Source: Peptacetobacter hiranonis (GTDB lineage: Bacteria > Bacillota > Clostridia > Peptostreptococcales > Peptostreptococcaceae). Taken from it: DNA of 64,000 nucleotides. Each line of letters starts with the position of its first letter. Position 1 is the first letter of the stretch. Of the stretch, positions 24,810 to 34,526 are shown piece after piece. The stretch lies in NCBI RefSeq assembly GCF_008151785.1, contig NZ_CP036523.1, positions 682,001 through 746,000 of the forward strand, read 5' to 3'. Under the pieces are notes generated by a model. That model was not told the DNA's origin. It ran no database searches and saw only the letters and a list, made by a program, of their open reading frames with translations. The position numbers were made by a program, and so were the translations under genes.

Positions 24810-26984
24810 ATGAATAAGAAAAACTTATCAGTTGTATTAGCTGGAGCAATGTTAGCAACTAGCGTAGCACCAGTATTAGCAGCTACAGAAAAAGAATATT
24901 CACTTGATAATAGAGAACTATTAAATAAAGAAATAGTAAGCACAATGAAAACAAAAATGCTTACAAGCAACCCAACTTTAAAAGATGCAACATTTGTAAC
25001 AGAAAATGTAAAAAAATTATTAGTTAACGATGCATCAGCTTACGGAATAAGATTATTAGATGAAAAAGGAAATAAAGTTGAAGGTGCAGAAACTTATATA
25101 GCTACTGAAGCTGCTGTTAAATCTGTTTTAGATCAGGCTAAAGAAGGATATACAGTAGAATTAGTAGAAAGAAAAACAAATGAATTCTATGGAGAACTTA
25201 TACCTGGGGAAAAAATAGAAAAAGGTACAGAAGTAATAAACTACGATAATAAAAAAGATTTCGAAGATATAACAAGTAATAGTGAAATATATAAACAGAT
25301 AGTTGTTGGAACATTAGGTAATACGGAAGGTACTAATAACGTATTATTAGCTTCTACAGGTACATTATCTACAGAAGGAACTGGAGATGAAAAAGTTCTT
25401 TTAGTAAAAACAAATAAACCTGAAGATTTATCAAAACCAGGAGATGGAGATGCAAAAGTTGTAATAAAATTAGCTGGTGGAAGCCAGAAAATAGATGGTA
25501 GATTACCATTAACAGCTGATGGAAAACTTTTAGACTACACTAAAAAATCTGATATAGCTAAATTTGATCATTTCGATACATTAACAACTTGGACAGCATC
25601 TAAAGAAATAAAAGATGAACCAACAGTTACTGCAACATACAAAATGACAGCTGAAGCTAAAGAAGAAAATACTATTAAAGCTGAAGAATTATACGATGGT
25701 GTAGTATTAACAGCAAAAGGAACAGAATTAGCAGCTGAATTAGCAAATGCAGCTAAAGAAACTGGTGAAGAAGTGGCAACTGCGACAAAAGCATTAGTTA
25801 GAATATCAAATAAAGATGGAATAGGTGCTGATAAAGCTGTATCTAAATTCACAGTTACATACTACAAAAATGCTACTACAGCATACAAAACTATAACAAT
25901 ATACTCTTCTAACTACAAAGAAGTAGATGCTTTATATGGAATGTTAACTAATACTGGTTCTTATAAAGTAGGTATAGTAGGTGGAGAAAATAGATACGAA
26001 ACAGCTGTAAATGTAGCTAAAGCACAGGGAATAGTAGCTTTTGAAGATGCTAATGCAGGAGATATCGTATTAGTAAACGGAGATTCATTAGTGGATGGAT
26101 TATCAGCAGCTCCTTTAGCCGCAAGAAAATCAGCTCCAGTATTATTAACAAAAGCAGATTCTCTACCAGAGTCTACTAAAGGATATATATCAAGCTTACT
26201 TTCTAAAAAAACAACAATAGCAAATAAAAAGAAAATAACTGTAACACTAGTAGGTGGAAAATCAGTATTAACTAATTCATTAATAAAAGAATTAGAAGAA
26301 ATGGGAGTAACAGTTAAAAGATTAGGTGGAGATAATAGAGAAGCAACTTCATTAGCAGTAGCAAAAGAAATAAAAGCTGCTGGAAATGAAAATGCAGCAT
26401 TCGTAGTAGGTGGAAACGGTGAAGCTGATGCTATGGCAATATCAGCAGTAGCAGCTAAAACTAATACTCCAATAATAGTATCAAGTGTACATGGTTTAAG
26501 TGAAGATGCTCTTGAATACTTAAAAGAAAATTCAGCAAAAGGCGATGTAACAGTAGTTGGTGGAGAATCAGTAGTATCTAAATCTGAAGAAGAAGCTATA
26601 AACGAATCATTAACTTTAAACAAAGCATCAAGAATAGCTGGAGCAAACAGATTCGAAACAAATGCAGCTATAATAAAAGAATTCTACAAAGAATTCTCTG
26701 GAGATAATGGTGCAAAAGCAGTTATAGTTGTTAAAGATGGTGTTGCTAAAAAATCTGAATTAGTAGATGCATTAGCAGCAGCTAATTTCGCAGCAGCTAA
26801 TAATGCTCCAATAGTATTAGCTACTAATTCATTAAATACAGCTCAGAAAAATGCATTATTAAATATGGATATAGTTGGTAGTGGAACTACTAAAGTTATG
26901 GCTAAAGCAGTTCAGGTTGGTAACGGTGTTGAAAGATCTGTTCTAGAAGCAGTAGCTGGATTATTTGGATTATCAAACAAATAA
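24810..26984 (+). CDS. S-layer protein (CWB2), second gene of the expressed cassette
   Basis: 724 aa. Signal peptide MNKKNLSVVLAGAMLATSV, then a variable region with ELYDGVVLTAKGTELAAEL (about 292). CWB2 modules stand at about 387 (VGGENRYETAVNVAK), 497 (RLGGDNREATSLAVAKE) and 606 (RIAGANRFETNAAI). Ribosome site ACGGAGG, 8 bases upstream. It lies 105 bases behind the first S-layer gene with only a hairpin between, so it should be expressed from the same promoters by read-through. It has no leader repeat of its own, which makes this cassette bicistronic like the inverted one at 27435-31746. A terminator follows at 27006. Confidence 0.9.
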   Translation: MNKKNLSVVLAGAMLATSVAPVLAATEKEYSLDNRELLNKEIVSTMKTKMLTSNPTLKDATFVTENVKKLLVNDASAYGIRLLDEKGNKVEGAETYIATEAAVKSVLDQAKEGYTVELVERKTNEFYGELIPGEKIEKGTEVINYDNKKDFEDITSNSEIYKQIVVGTLGNTEGTNNVLLASTGTLSTEGTGDEKVLLVKTNKPEDLSKPGDGDAKVVIKLAGGSQKIDGRLPLTADGKLLDYTKKSDIAKFDHFDTLTTWTASKEIKDEPTVTATYKMTAEAKEENTIKAEELYDGVVLTAKGTELAAELANAAKETGEEVATATKALVRISNKDGIGADKAVSKFTVTYYKNATTAYKTITIYSSNYKEVDALYGMLTNTGSYKVGIVGGENRYETAVNVAKAQGIVAFEDANAGDIVLVNGDSLVDGLSAAPLAARKSAPVLLTKADSLPESTKGYISSLLSKKTTIANKKKITVTLVGGKSVLTNSLIKELEEMGVTVKRLGGDNREATSLAVAKEIKAAGNENAAFVVGGNGEADAMAISAVAAKTNTPIIVSSVHGLSEDALEYLKENSAKGDVTVVGGESVVSKSEEEAINESLTLNKASRIAGANRFETNAAIIKEFYKEFSGDNGAKAVIVVKDGVAKKSELVDALAAANFAAANNAPIVLATNSLNTAQKNALLNMDIVGSGTTKVMAKAVQVGNGVERSVLEAVAGLFGLSNK

Positions 26985-27005
26985 TTTGTAAAACAAATTA
27001 ATATA

Positions 27006-27036
27006 TTAAGAACCTATCAAATGATAGGTTCTTTTT
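27006..27036 (+). terminator. Terminator of the expressed S-layer cassette
   Basis: AAGAACCTATCA pairs with TGATAGGTTCTT, followed by TTTCTTTTT. Confidence 0.8.
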
Positions 27037-27084
27037 CTTTTTAGGCGTAGCCTTTGAGATAATTATAACTGAATATTTAAAATC

Positions 27085-27148
27085 AAAAATAGACTTGCTT
27101 TTGTAAGTCTATTTTTGTCTATAATTTCAACAAAAAAACATACGTTCT
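27085..27148. repeat. Cassette-end module (inverted copy): terminator plus AACATACGTTCT
   Basis: AAAAATAGACTT (27085-27096) pairs with AAGTCTATTTTT (27105-27116), and AACATACGTTCT follows at 27137-27148. It is the reverse complement of the end module found between defence and S-layer genes in the silent units, as expected if the whole expressed cassette is an inverted unit. GGCGTAGCC just before (27043-27051) is also the inverse of GGCTACGCC at the other ends. Confidence 0.7.
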
Positions 27149-27274
27149 GTCAGGGCGATAAAATAATTTCAAAAAGATTATGATTTAGAATAAAAATTTT
27201 ATAGCCTAATATAAAATCTACAGTAAAAGATTTCTTTAATAGCTAATTATCAATATGTAAACGTAAACATCACA

Positions 27275-27337
27275 AGAACATTTGTTCTTTTTAGGTTATA
27301 TAAACAAAAATAGACTTACAAAAGCAAGTCTATTTTT
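27275..27337. repeat. Cassette-end module of the first - strand cassette
   Basis: AGAACATTTGTT (27275-27286) is followed by the terminator AAAAATAGACTT/AAGTCTATTTTT (27306-27337). The roughly 125 bases between this and the inverted module at 27148 separate the + and - cassettes and hold nothing else recognisable. Confidence 0.6.
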
Positions 27338-27383
27338 GTTTTTTATATAATTTCAACATACTAATTCTATCTATAAAAGAAAA

Positions 27384-27411
27384 AGAGTCTATCAAAAGAT
27401 AGACCCTTTAA
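27384..27411 (-). terminator. Terminator of the first - strand S-layer cassette
   Basis: On the - strand AAGGGTCTATC pairs with GATAGACTCTT and is followed by TTTTC. Confidence 0.75.
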
Positions 27412-27434
27412 TTATTTATTAAAACAAATTTATA

Positions 27435-29531
27435 TTAATTTTCAAGATTTTTTAAGCCTAAAAGTTTAGATACAGATTTTATTACATCTGAATTTAATCC
27501 ATCTCCAACCTGTATTATATGAGTAGCACCTTTAGTTGAAACTGAGTTAGCTTTTACTAAAGCACTTTCCTGAGCTGTTGATAATTTATCTTTAGCTAAT
27601 ACAATTGGTCCACCTAAGTTAGCAGCTGTTAAAGCATCTACTAATTCATATTTACCATTTGTCATACCATCTTTAGCTAAGATAACTGGTCTAGAAACAG
27701 GATTAACTTTACCTACTCCAGCAGTAGCATAATATTTTTCTAATATTTTAGCATTAGTTTCAGTTCTATTAGCACCAGCTATTCTTAAAGCTTCAGCTTT
27801 AGTAGAATCTGTTTTGGCTTCATTTATTTTAGCTTCATCTTCTTTAGAAAATACAGATGTTCCACCAATTATAACTGCATCATTATCTCCCTGTTTTCCT
27901 AAGAATTTTAAAGCATCTTTAGATATTCCACCAGCTTTTGCTACTATTATAGGTTTTTTATCTCTAGCTGCAACAGCAGATATTGCCATAGCATCAGCTT
28001 CACCTTCTGCTCCTACAACAAACACTTCTTTACCTGTAGTAGCACCCTTTGTAACAACTTCAGCTACTTCTAAAGAAGTTTCTTCTCTATTATCTCCACC
28101 TAATCTATTTACTTTGAATCCCATAGTAGTTAATTCATCTTCAAGATTAGATGTTAAAACAGATTCTCCACCTACTAATGTAACTACTATATCTTTTCTT
28201 TCTTTAGAGCTTAAAGCTTCTGTTAATTTATTTAAATAATCTTTAGTTTCTTTTGGAAGTGTATCTGCTTTTGATAGTAATATTGGAGCAGCTACATTTT
28301 TAGCCGTAGCTCCATTGATTGTTGCTGCAAGAGGAGCAGCTGAAAGTCCATCTACTAAAGCATCTCCATTAACAAGAACTATATTTTTATTATCACCATC
28401 TATTTTTGCTCCCTGCTGTTTTGCAACATTAACAGCTGTAGCATATCTATTAGATCCACCAACTACACCAACTGCATATTCTTTAGTATTTAGTATATTA
28501 TATAATGCTTTTATCTCTTTTTTATTAGTTGATGTTACTTTTATAGTTTTTATAGCTTTATCATCTACTCCGTTATATCCTTTTGCGTAGTATTCTACTG
28601 TAAAATGATATACTCCATTTGTATCATCTGATATATCAGATGCATTAGCTTTAGCAAATTTAACTAAATCTTTACCATTATCATTTTTTAAATCATTTAA
28701 TATTTCAGTACCTTTTGATGTTAATATAGTACCATCATATAAATCAGATGCTTTTAAGTTTTCAACTGTTGGATCTTCGTCAGCAACAACATTTACAGTT
28801 TCTATTACTGAAACTGGATTAGCTTTAACCTGTGAAGCTACCCATTTCTGAGTTGTCATAAATCCATCACACTGCTGTATGCTTTCTGTTTTTGCAGGTG
28901 CTAATAAATTATCTCCTGACATAGGCATTTTTGTATTTAATTTAGCATCTCCAACTTTTATAGTTACAGTTTTATTTTTTTCATCGGCATCTAGTGCATG
29001 TAAAGTTATTGTAGCTGACTGTTTGTCAGAAGCAACTTCTATATTTTTTATGAATGTAGCATTATTTAAAGATGTTTTTAATCCTGCTTCATCTTTAAAA
29101 TCAGCTTCAGTATATTTATCTTTTTCATCTGTTCCTAAAGATGTTATTTCAGAACCTGGTATTAATAATCCATGGAAAGAAGTAGTTTCGTACTCAACTA
29201 TTTCTATTTTAGAACCTGCTCCCGCAGCTTTTATTGAAGAAACTATATTAGCTGGATCGTATATTGGGTCAGCTCCATTTATTTTAACACCTATTGAAGA
29301 TGGCATTTTTGTAGCTACATTTGCAACATCAGTTGAAACAAATGGTGCTGCAAATACTATTGGATATCCAACTTTATCTATTTTATTTTCTTCCATTTTA
29401 GTTTTTATAGCTTCAGCATATAATGTTAAATCACTTACGCTAAGAGTTTTTTCTTCCGCAGCCATAACTGGAGCTACTGATGTAGCTAACATTGCACCAG
29501 CCATTACTACTGATAAATTTCTTTTATTCAT
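27435..29531 (-). CDS. S-layer protein (CWB2), second gene of silent cassette A
   Basis: 698 aa from ATG 29531, which follows ACGGAGGAAATGCAATT; a longer frame to 29564 runs through the ribosome site. Signal peptide NLSVVMAGAMLATSVAPVM. The conserved DLYDGTILTSKGTEILNDL precedes CWB2 modules at about 353 (VGGSNRYATAVNVAKQQ), 469 (RLGGDNREETSLEVAE) and 581 (RIAGANRTETNAKI). YATA in place of YETA in module 1 is a small deviation. It has no leader repeat and lies 122 bases behind the gene 29653-31746 on the same strand, so it depends on that gene's leader. Inferred to be silent in this configuration. Confidence 0.9.
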   Translation of the reverse strand: MNKRNLSVVMAGAMLATSVAPVMAAEEKTLSVSDLTLYAEAIKTKMEENKIDKVGYPIVFAAPFVSTDVANVATKMPSSIGVKINGADPIYDPANIVSSIKAAGAGSKIEIVEYETTSFHGLLIPGSEITSLGTDEKDKYTEADFKDEAGLKTSLNNATFIKNIEVASDKQSATITLHALDADEKNKTVTIKVGDAKLNTKMPMSGDNLLAPAKTESIQQCDGFMTTQKWVASQVKANPVSVIETVNVVADEDPTVENLKASDLYDGTILTSKGTEILNDLKNDNGKDLVKFAKANASDISDDTNGVYHFTVEYYAKGYNGVDDKAIKTIKVTSTNKKEIKALYNILNTKEYAVGVVGGSNRYATAVNVAKQQGAKIDGDNKNIVLVNGDALVDGLSAAPLAATINGATAKNVAAPILLSKADTLPKETKDYLNKLTEALSSKERKDIVVTLVGGESVLTSNLEDELTTMGFKVNRLGGDNREETSLEVAEVVTKGATTGKEVFVVGAEGEADAMAISAVAARDKKPIIVAKAGGISKDALKFLGKQGDNDAVIIGGTSVFSKEDEAKINEAKTDSTKAEALRIAGANRTETNAKILEKYYATAGVGKVNPVSRPVILAKDGMTNGKYELVDALTAANLGGPIVLAKDKLSTAQESALVKANSVSTKGATHIIQVGDGLNSDVIKSVSKLLGLKNLEN

Positions 29532-29593
29532 AATTGCATTTCCTCCGTTTTTTAATCTATTCAATACAATCTCTTTTTCTCTATTCTCTTTTT

Positions 29594-29628
29594 ATTTATG
29601 ATACGGGATAAAATCCCGCATCATAAAT
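29594..29628 (-). promoter_or_regulatory. Hairpin between the two genes of silent cassette A
   Basis: TTTATGATACGGGAT pairs with ATCCCGCATCATAAA. In the sense direction it is followed by A-rich DNA, so it parallels the non-terminator hairpin at 24748-24775 of the expressed cassette. Confidence 0.5.
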
Positions 29629-29652
29629 TTTTTTCAAAATATTTATATAAAT

Positions 29653-31746
29653 TTAGTTAGTTATATTTAATGCTTTAGATAATGATTTTATTATTGAGTC
29701 ATTTAATCCTAAACCAACTTGTAGTAAATTAGTATCTGTAGCATCTACAGTAGATTTTAAGTTTAATAGTATAGTTAACTGTTCGTCAGTTAAGCTAGAA
29801 TCGGCTAATACTATAGGTCCACCTAAATTAGCTGCAGATAAAGCATCTATTAGGTCAGTTTTATTATTTACTCCATTTTTAACTAATGTAAGTTTTTTAC
29901 CATCTAATGTCTTAGCAAATTCTTTAAGTATTTTAGCATTAGTTTCAGTTCTATTAGCACCTGCTATTCTTCTTACTCCACTAGTTTTATCCTCTTTAGC
30001 TTCAACTATTTTATCTTCTTCAGCTTTAGTTATAGCTTTTTCTCCACCTATTATTGTAGCATTACCATCCTGATTACCTAAGAAGTCTAAAGCGTCTGCA
30101 GTTAAACCATGTACACTTGATACTATTATTGGAGTTTCTTCTTCAGCTGCAACAGCTGATATAGACATTGCATCAGCTTCTCCATTAGCACCAACTACAT
30201 AAGCTCCTTTAGCTGCAAATCCAGATATAGCTTTTGCAACTTTTATAGAAGTTTCTTCTCTATCATCGCCACCATATCTTGCAACTTTGAATCCCATACC
30301 TTTTAATTCTTTAACTAAAGAATCTGATAATACGGCATCTCCACCTACTAAATTTATTGTTATTTTAGATAAGTTACTTGCTTTTACATTTTCAGTTAAG
30401 TATTCTAAGTATTCTTTAGTTTCTTTTGGTAAAGAATCTGTTTTTGTTAATAATAAAGGCGCATTATTTTTACTAGCTGCAAGAGGTGCTGCTGCTAATC
30501 CGTCAACTAATGATTCTCCGTTTGTAAGAACTACATCATATTCAGTACCGTTTGTAAACTGAGTAACACCTGATTCTTTTGCAACATTAACAGCTGTTTC
30601 ATATCTATTCTGTCCAGCTACTATACCAACTTTATAGCTTTCAGCTTTTAACATATTGAATAGTGCTTTTATATTTGTTGTTTCTGATGATTTTACTACA
30701 ACTTTTTTAACAAGTGTTCCTTTTTTAGATTTATACTGAACATCAAAACTAGTTATACCATTTGCAAGAGTTGTATTTGCAGAAAGAACAACTTTTTTAT
30801 TAGTTTCATCATTTTTTAAGTCATTTAATAACTCTGTTCCTTTTTCAGTAAGAAGAGTTCCATCATATAAGTCAGATACATTGTAGTTAACAACTTCTTC
30901 AACTGGAGCAGATGCTACTATATCTATAGTTTCAACTTTTGTAGCGTCAGCATCTGTTGTATATCCACCAGCCCAAGTACTATCTTTTAAGAATTTAGCG
31001 CATTTCTGTAAATCATCATCATTACTAGCACCTTTATCTAATAGATTCCCTTCTGCATCTACTGGTAAGTTAAGGTCATATTTAACATCTCCAGTTTTTA
31101 TATCAAGTTTTATATTAGTATTTGTATTATTTACATCTGTTAAAGCTTTTAAAACTATAGAACCTTCATTATCTTTAGTACAAGTAATTTCTTTTATAAA
31201 TCTATTTCCACCTTTTAATGTAGAATCATTAAATCCATTAGCTGTTAATTCTGCTTTTGTATATACATTTTTAGTATTTTCAGCAACTGCTTCTGGAGCT
31301 TTTTTAGCAGGTATAACCTGTCCTAAGAAAGTAGTATTTTCTTTTTCTGATATTACTATTTTATCCCCAGCTTTTAAAACACCTGCTTTAATTTTAGTAT
31401 CGATATTATCTGCTGTTAAAACTGTTTCATTTGTTCCACTTACTAACTTTATTTCGTATACAGAATTTAAATATGCATTTGAAGTAGAATCAGTTTTAAT
31501 TTTTGCTAATTTAGTTGCTATGTCTGTTCCTAAATATTTCTGAGCACTAGCATCATTTTTAACTAATACTGAATTAGATGTAAATTCTTTTTCTTCAAAT
31601 TTAGCTTTTATATATTTGTTTAATAAAGCTTCCTGTCCAACAGAATATTCTTTTGTTGTTGCAGTTGTTTCTGCAGCTAATACTGGAGCTACTGAAGTAG
31701 CTAGCATTGCTCCTGCCATTACTACTGACAATCTTTTCTTGTTCAT
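29653..31746 (-). CDS. S-layer protein (CWB2), first gene of silent cassette A
   Basis: 697 aa. Signal peptide MNKKRLSVVMAGAMLATSV, identical to that of the expressed gene. DLYDGTLLTEKGTELLNDL lies before CWB2 modules at about 371 (VAGQNRYETAVNVAKE), 483 (RYGGDDREETSIKVAK) and 592 (RIAGANRTETNAKI). The exposed N-terminal region differs strongly from the expressed protein. Its leader contains the full 217-bp repeat in perfect identity with the expressed copy but without a -35 box. It is the best candidate for the next gene to be switched on, by an inversion of about 9.9 kb. Confidence 0.92.
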   Translation of the reverse strand: MNKKRLSVVMAGAMLATSVAPVLAAETTATTKEYSVGQEALLNKYIKAKFEEKEFTSNSVLVKNDASAQKYLGTDIATKLAKIKTDSTSNAYLNSVYEIKLVSGTNETVLTADNIDTKIKAGVLKAGDKIVISEKENTTFLGQVIPAKKAPEAVAENTKNVYTKAELTANGFNDSTLKGGNRFIKEITCTKDNEGSIVLKALTDVNNTNTNIKLDIKTGDVKYDLNLPVDAEGNLLDKGASNDDDLQKCAKFLKDSTWAGGYTTDADATKVETIDIVASAPVEEVVNYNVSDLYDGTLLTEKGTELLNDLKNDETNKKVVLSANTTLANGITSFDVQYKSKKGTLVKKVVVKSSETTNIKALFNMLKAESYKVGIVAGQNRYETAVNVAKESGVTQFTNGTEYDVVLTNGESLVDGLAAAPLAASKNNAPLLLTKTDSLPKETKEYLEYLTENVKASNLSKITINLVGGDAVLSDSLVKELKGMGFKVARYGGDDREETSIKVAKAISGFAAKGAYVVGANGEADAMSISAVAAEEETPIIVSSVHGLTADALDFLGNQDGNATIIGGEKAITKAEEDKIVEAKEDKTSGVRRIAGANRTETNAKILKEFAKTLDGKKLTLVKNGVNNKTDLIDALSAANLGGPIVLADSSLTDEQLTILLNLKSTVDATDTNLLQVGLGLNDSIIKSLSKALNITN

Positions 31747-31891
31747 TATATTACCTCCGTTTTTCTTTATTTACACTCTCTTTTTATATTTCTTAATTAG
31801 AGAAAAATAGTATTTCTTTAAATAAAAAATTAGAAAAACTTCAGTCATATCTTAAAAATAAGAATAGTTTTTTTGAAATCTACTTTTTCGG

Positions 31892-32144
31892 TAAGATTTC
31901 TTTTAAGGGCAGTGATTTCTTAACGAGAGCTCTTGCTTTTATTTGCTTTCTTTTCTCTCTTTTCTTCTGTTATCTTATGGCTTTTCTTTCACTTACTCTT
32001 TCTTATTCTTTCCTTTTCCTTCGTTTTCCTTTTTTATTCTTTTCTTCTCTTTTTTTCTCTATTCTCTTGCTCTTTTTTCGCAATTATTTTTCCACATTTT
32101 TATTGTACGGAATTTTTCCTTAGCGACGCCCCCCTAAGCCCCCC
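31892..32144 (-). repeat. Leader repeat copy A (217 bp, inverted) plus GC-rich boundary
   Basis: 31892-32108 is the exact reverse complement of 22212-22428. It ends at the -10 box (ATTGTA on this strand). Beyond it lies the boundary block CGGAATTTTTCC then TTAGCGACGCCCCCCTAAGC and CCCCC (to 32144), with GGCGTC where a -35 should be. The A+T stretch 32145-32277 leads to the defence genes. Confidence 0.85.
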
Positions 32145-32277
32145 AGAAAATTATTTTTAAATCGAAAAATAAAAATAAACTATATTTTATGCTTATAAAA
32201 ATCAAAAAATGATATTTTAAATATCTTTTTATTGATTATAAATATAAAAATTGATATATTATAATTAAAAGGGGGCT

Positions 32278-33717
32278 ATGTCAATGATAATAAGAATAGA
32301 GAAAATGGAAATAAATGGGATAAAAAATATAAACCATGGTGAGTTTGAATTTGAAGAATATAAACAAATCTTAAAAGGTAATTTAGATACAGATAAATGC
32401 TCTATGTTGGGTATTTATGGACAGAATGGATCTGGAAAGACAAGTATACTTGAGTCAGTTAAAATTTTAAAGAACATACTACTTGGTCAAAATATAATGG
32501 ATTATATAAAAAAGTATATAACTGAGGATACTGCAACATTAAATACAACGTTCTTTTTAAGTGATGGAGAAAATCACTATTTAGTTGACTACTTAGTTGA
32601 AATGACAGCCGAAAAAAATAACAATCAAGATACTGAACAAAAGTATAATATATTAAATATAGTAAATGAAGATTCAAAGAATAATAATTGCATATATAAA
32701 ATTTCAAAAGAAGAAATGAAAATAAAGGAATTCATTTCAGATAAAGAAGGTTGGGGAAGAAAAGACCTTATTTTTAGATATAATAATGGAAAACTATTCA
32801 AAAAAGTTGCTGATTTGATTGATAAAAAAGATCTTATAGAGCTTGAATATAATAAAAGAGCTATAAATCCAGACAAATCATTACTTTTCAATGACGAGTT
32901 TTTAAGAGTTTTAAGAGAAAATAACATTGAAGAATTAGCAGTATTGTACAATATAGCTGTAACATTGCGTCAGTTTTCTTTTGAAAAGTTATTAATTATA
33001 GAGAGTAGTGTAATAGGAAGTGCAGGTCTAGATATTGGTATGTTACCATTAAATATCTACATTTCTAATGAAAATTTTAAATCATCTGGTGTATTTAATA
33101 TAAATATGTCTGGAAAGAGTATCGTTCCAGAAGAATTATTTAATGTTATAGATATTTCAATAAGAAGAATTTCATTAGTGCTACAAGCTATAGTTCCTTC
33201 TATAAAGTTGGAAATGACTAATATTAAAGAAGAACTTTCTCAAAATGGAGCTAATATGAGAAGTTTTGATATAGTTAGTGTTAGGGATGGAAAAATGATT
33301 CCTCTAGTATATGAATCTGAAGGAATCAAAAGAATAATTTCTATAATGAGTGCAATAGTTGCGGTATATAATGATCCATCAATAGCTTTATTTGTAGATG
33401 AGTTCGATTCTGGAATATTTGAATATCTTTTAGGGGAATTAGTTAAGATAATTTATGAATCAGGAAAAGGACAGTTTGTATTTACATCACACAACCTAAG
33501 AGTATTAGAAATGCTACCATATAAAGCTATTTTATTAACAACAGTAAATCCAGACAATAGATTTATACAGTTTAAAAATATCAAAACTACAAATAATTTA
33601 AGAGAACAATATTTTGCAAACATTCTTTTAAATGGTCAGAGTGAGGTATTATATGAATCTACAAATAACAATAGAATAAAAGTAGCATTAAGAAAGGCAG
33701 GTAAACTTAATGACTAA
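32278..33717 (+). CDS. AAA family ATPase, first gene of a two-gene defence-type module
   Basis: 479 aa. SMC/OLD-like ATPase: N-terminal IRIEKMEINGIKNI, Walker A GIYGQNGSGKTSILES (about residues 43-58), ABC-type C-terminal half with Walker B IALFVDEFDSGIFEYLL (about 370), then GQFVFTSHNLRVLEML. The middle 250 residues are insert-specific. Such ATPases work as sensors or regulators with a nuclease partner (OLD, PARIS AriA, AbiL type). It overlaps the next gene by 8 bases, so translation is coupled. ATG 32278 has GGGGG only 3 bases before; ATG 32284 in the same frame has better spacing. It occupies the defence slot between leader repeat A and S-layer gene 34683-36881. Confidence 0.75.
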   Translation: MSMIIRIEKMEINGIKNINHGEFEFEEYKQILKGNLDTDKCSMLGIYGQNGSGKTSILESVKILKNILLGQNIMDYIKKYITEDTATLNTTFFLSDGENHYLVDYLVEMTAEKNNNQDTEQKYNILNIVNEDSKNNNCIYKISKEEMKIKEFISDKEGWGRKDLIFRYNNGKLFKKVADLIDKKDLIELEYNKRAINPDKSLLFNDEFLRVLRENNIEELAVLYNIAVTLRQFSFEKLLIIESSVIGSAGLDIGMLPLNIYISNENFKSSGVFNINMSGKSIVPEELFNVIDISIRRISLVLQAIVPSIKLEMTNIKEELSQNGANMRSFDIVSVRDGKMIPLVYESEGIKRIISIMSAIVAVYNDPSIALFVDEFDSGIFEYLLGELVKIIYESGKGQFVFTSHNLRVLEMLPYKAILLTTVNPDNRFIQFKNIKTTNNLREQYFANILLNGQSEVLYESTNNNRIKVALRKAGKLND

Positions 33718-34450
33718 GAAAAAGGATGTATTTTTATTAATTGTTGAGGGACCTAGTGATGAAACGATATTGAGTACTATCTTAGATGATATATTTGATT
33801 TGAATAAAATTTTCTATCAAGTTGATTATGGAGATATTACTACTGGAAATACAGATGCCATTAAAGGAAAGAGTATAGATGAAAGAGTTACAAATGCTAT
33901 AAAATTATATATTAAGAAAAATAGATATGGTATTAAAAAGGAAGATATAAAAAAGGTAATATTTTTAACTGATATGGATGGATGTTATTTGTCTGATAAA
34001 TATATATTTGAATCAGATGAAAAATTAAAGTACACGGAAGAAGGCATTTATACAAATAATGTAAATGGTATACTAGAAAGAAATAAGACTAAGAGTAAAA
34101 ATTTGAATAAAATATCAACTGCATCAAGTGTATATAGGAATATTCCTATTGAGGTGTATTATTTTTCTTGTAATATAGACCATGCATTTTTCGGTATGTT
34201 AAATTTAAGTGATTCTGAGAAAGAATTGTATTCAAATGAGTTTGCTGAAGATATGTTAGATAATGTGGATCGGCAGATGAATATTTTGGATAGCCTTTCA
34301 AAACATGGATATGAGTATAAAGCTTCTTGGAATAGTATCAAGGAAGGATTAAATTCAGTAAATAGGTCATCAAATCTTTTAGTATTTTTGATAAATAATA
34401 AGGAGTATTTGAGAGAGGATATAGCTAAAAGGATAGACAGTTGTAGATGA
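33710..34450 (+). CDS. TOPRIM-like (RloB/DUF4435-type) partner of the AAA ATPase
   Basis: 246 aa. The N-terminal LLIVEGPSDETILSTILDDI has the TOPRIM-type glutamate, and VIFLTDMDGCYLSDKY (about residues 83-98) has the D-x-D pair. This places it near RloB/AriB/OLD-type TOPRIM nucleases, though no exact family is recognised. ATPase plus TOPRIM pairs (PARIS, AbiL, OLD/Gabija) are anti-phage abortive systems; that function is inferred. It overlaps the upstream gene (ATG inside the preceding stop region) and is followed by the cassette-end module. Confidence 0.65.
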   Translation: MTKKKDVFLLIVEGPSDETILSTILDDIFDLNKIFYQVDYGDITTGNTDAIKGKSIDERVTNAIKLYIKKNRYGIKKEDIKKVIFLTDMDGCYLSDKYIFESDEKLKYTEEGIYTNNVNGILERNKTKSKNLNKISTASSVYRNIPIEVYYFSCNIDHAFFGMLNLSDSEKELYSNEFAEDMLDNVDRQMNILDSLSKHGYEYKASWNSIKEGLNSVNRSSNLLVFLINNKEYLREDIAKRIDSCR

Positions 34451-34526
34451 TTATCAAGTTTTTAAATATATAGATTTTATATTTAAAAAGATAGAATCTG
34501 AATTATAAAGGATTATATCGGAATAT

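Noticed and set aside
22515-29531. Defence genes as part of the phase-variable expression itself
   Set aside because: The defence genes are convergent to the silent S-layer genes and separated from them by bidirectional terminators, so inversion would not place them behind the S-layer promoters.
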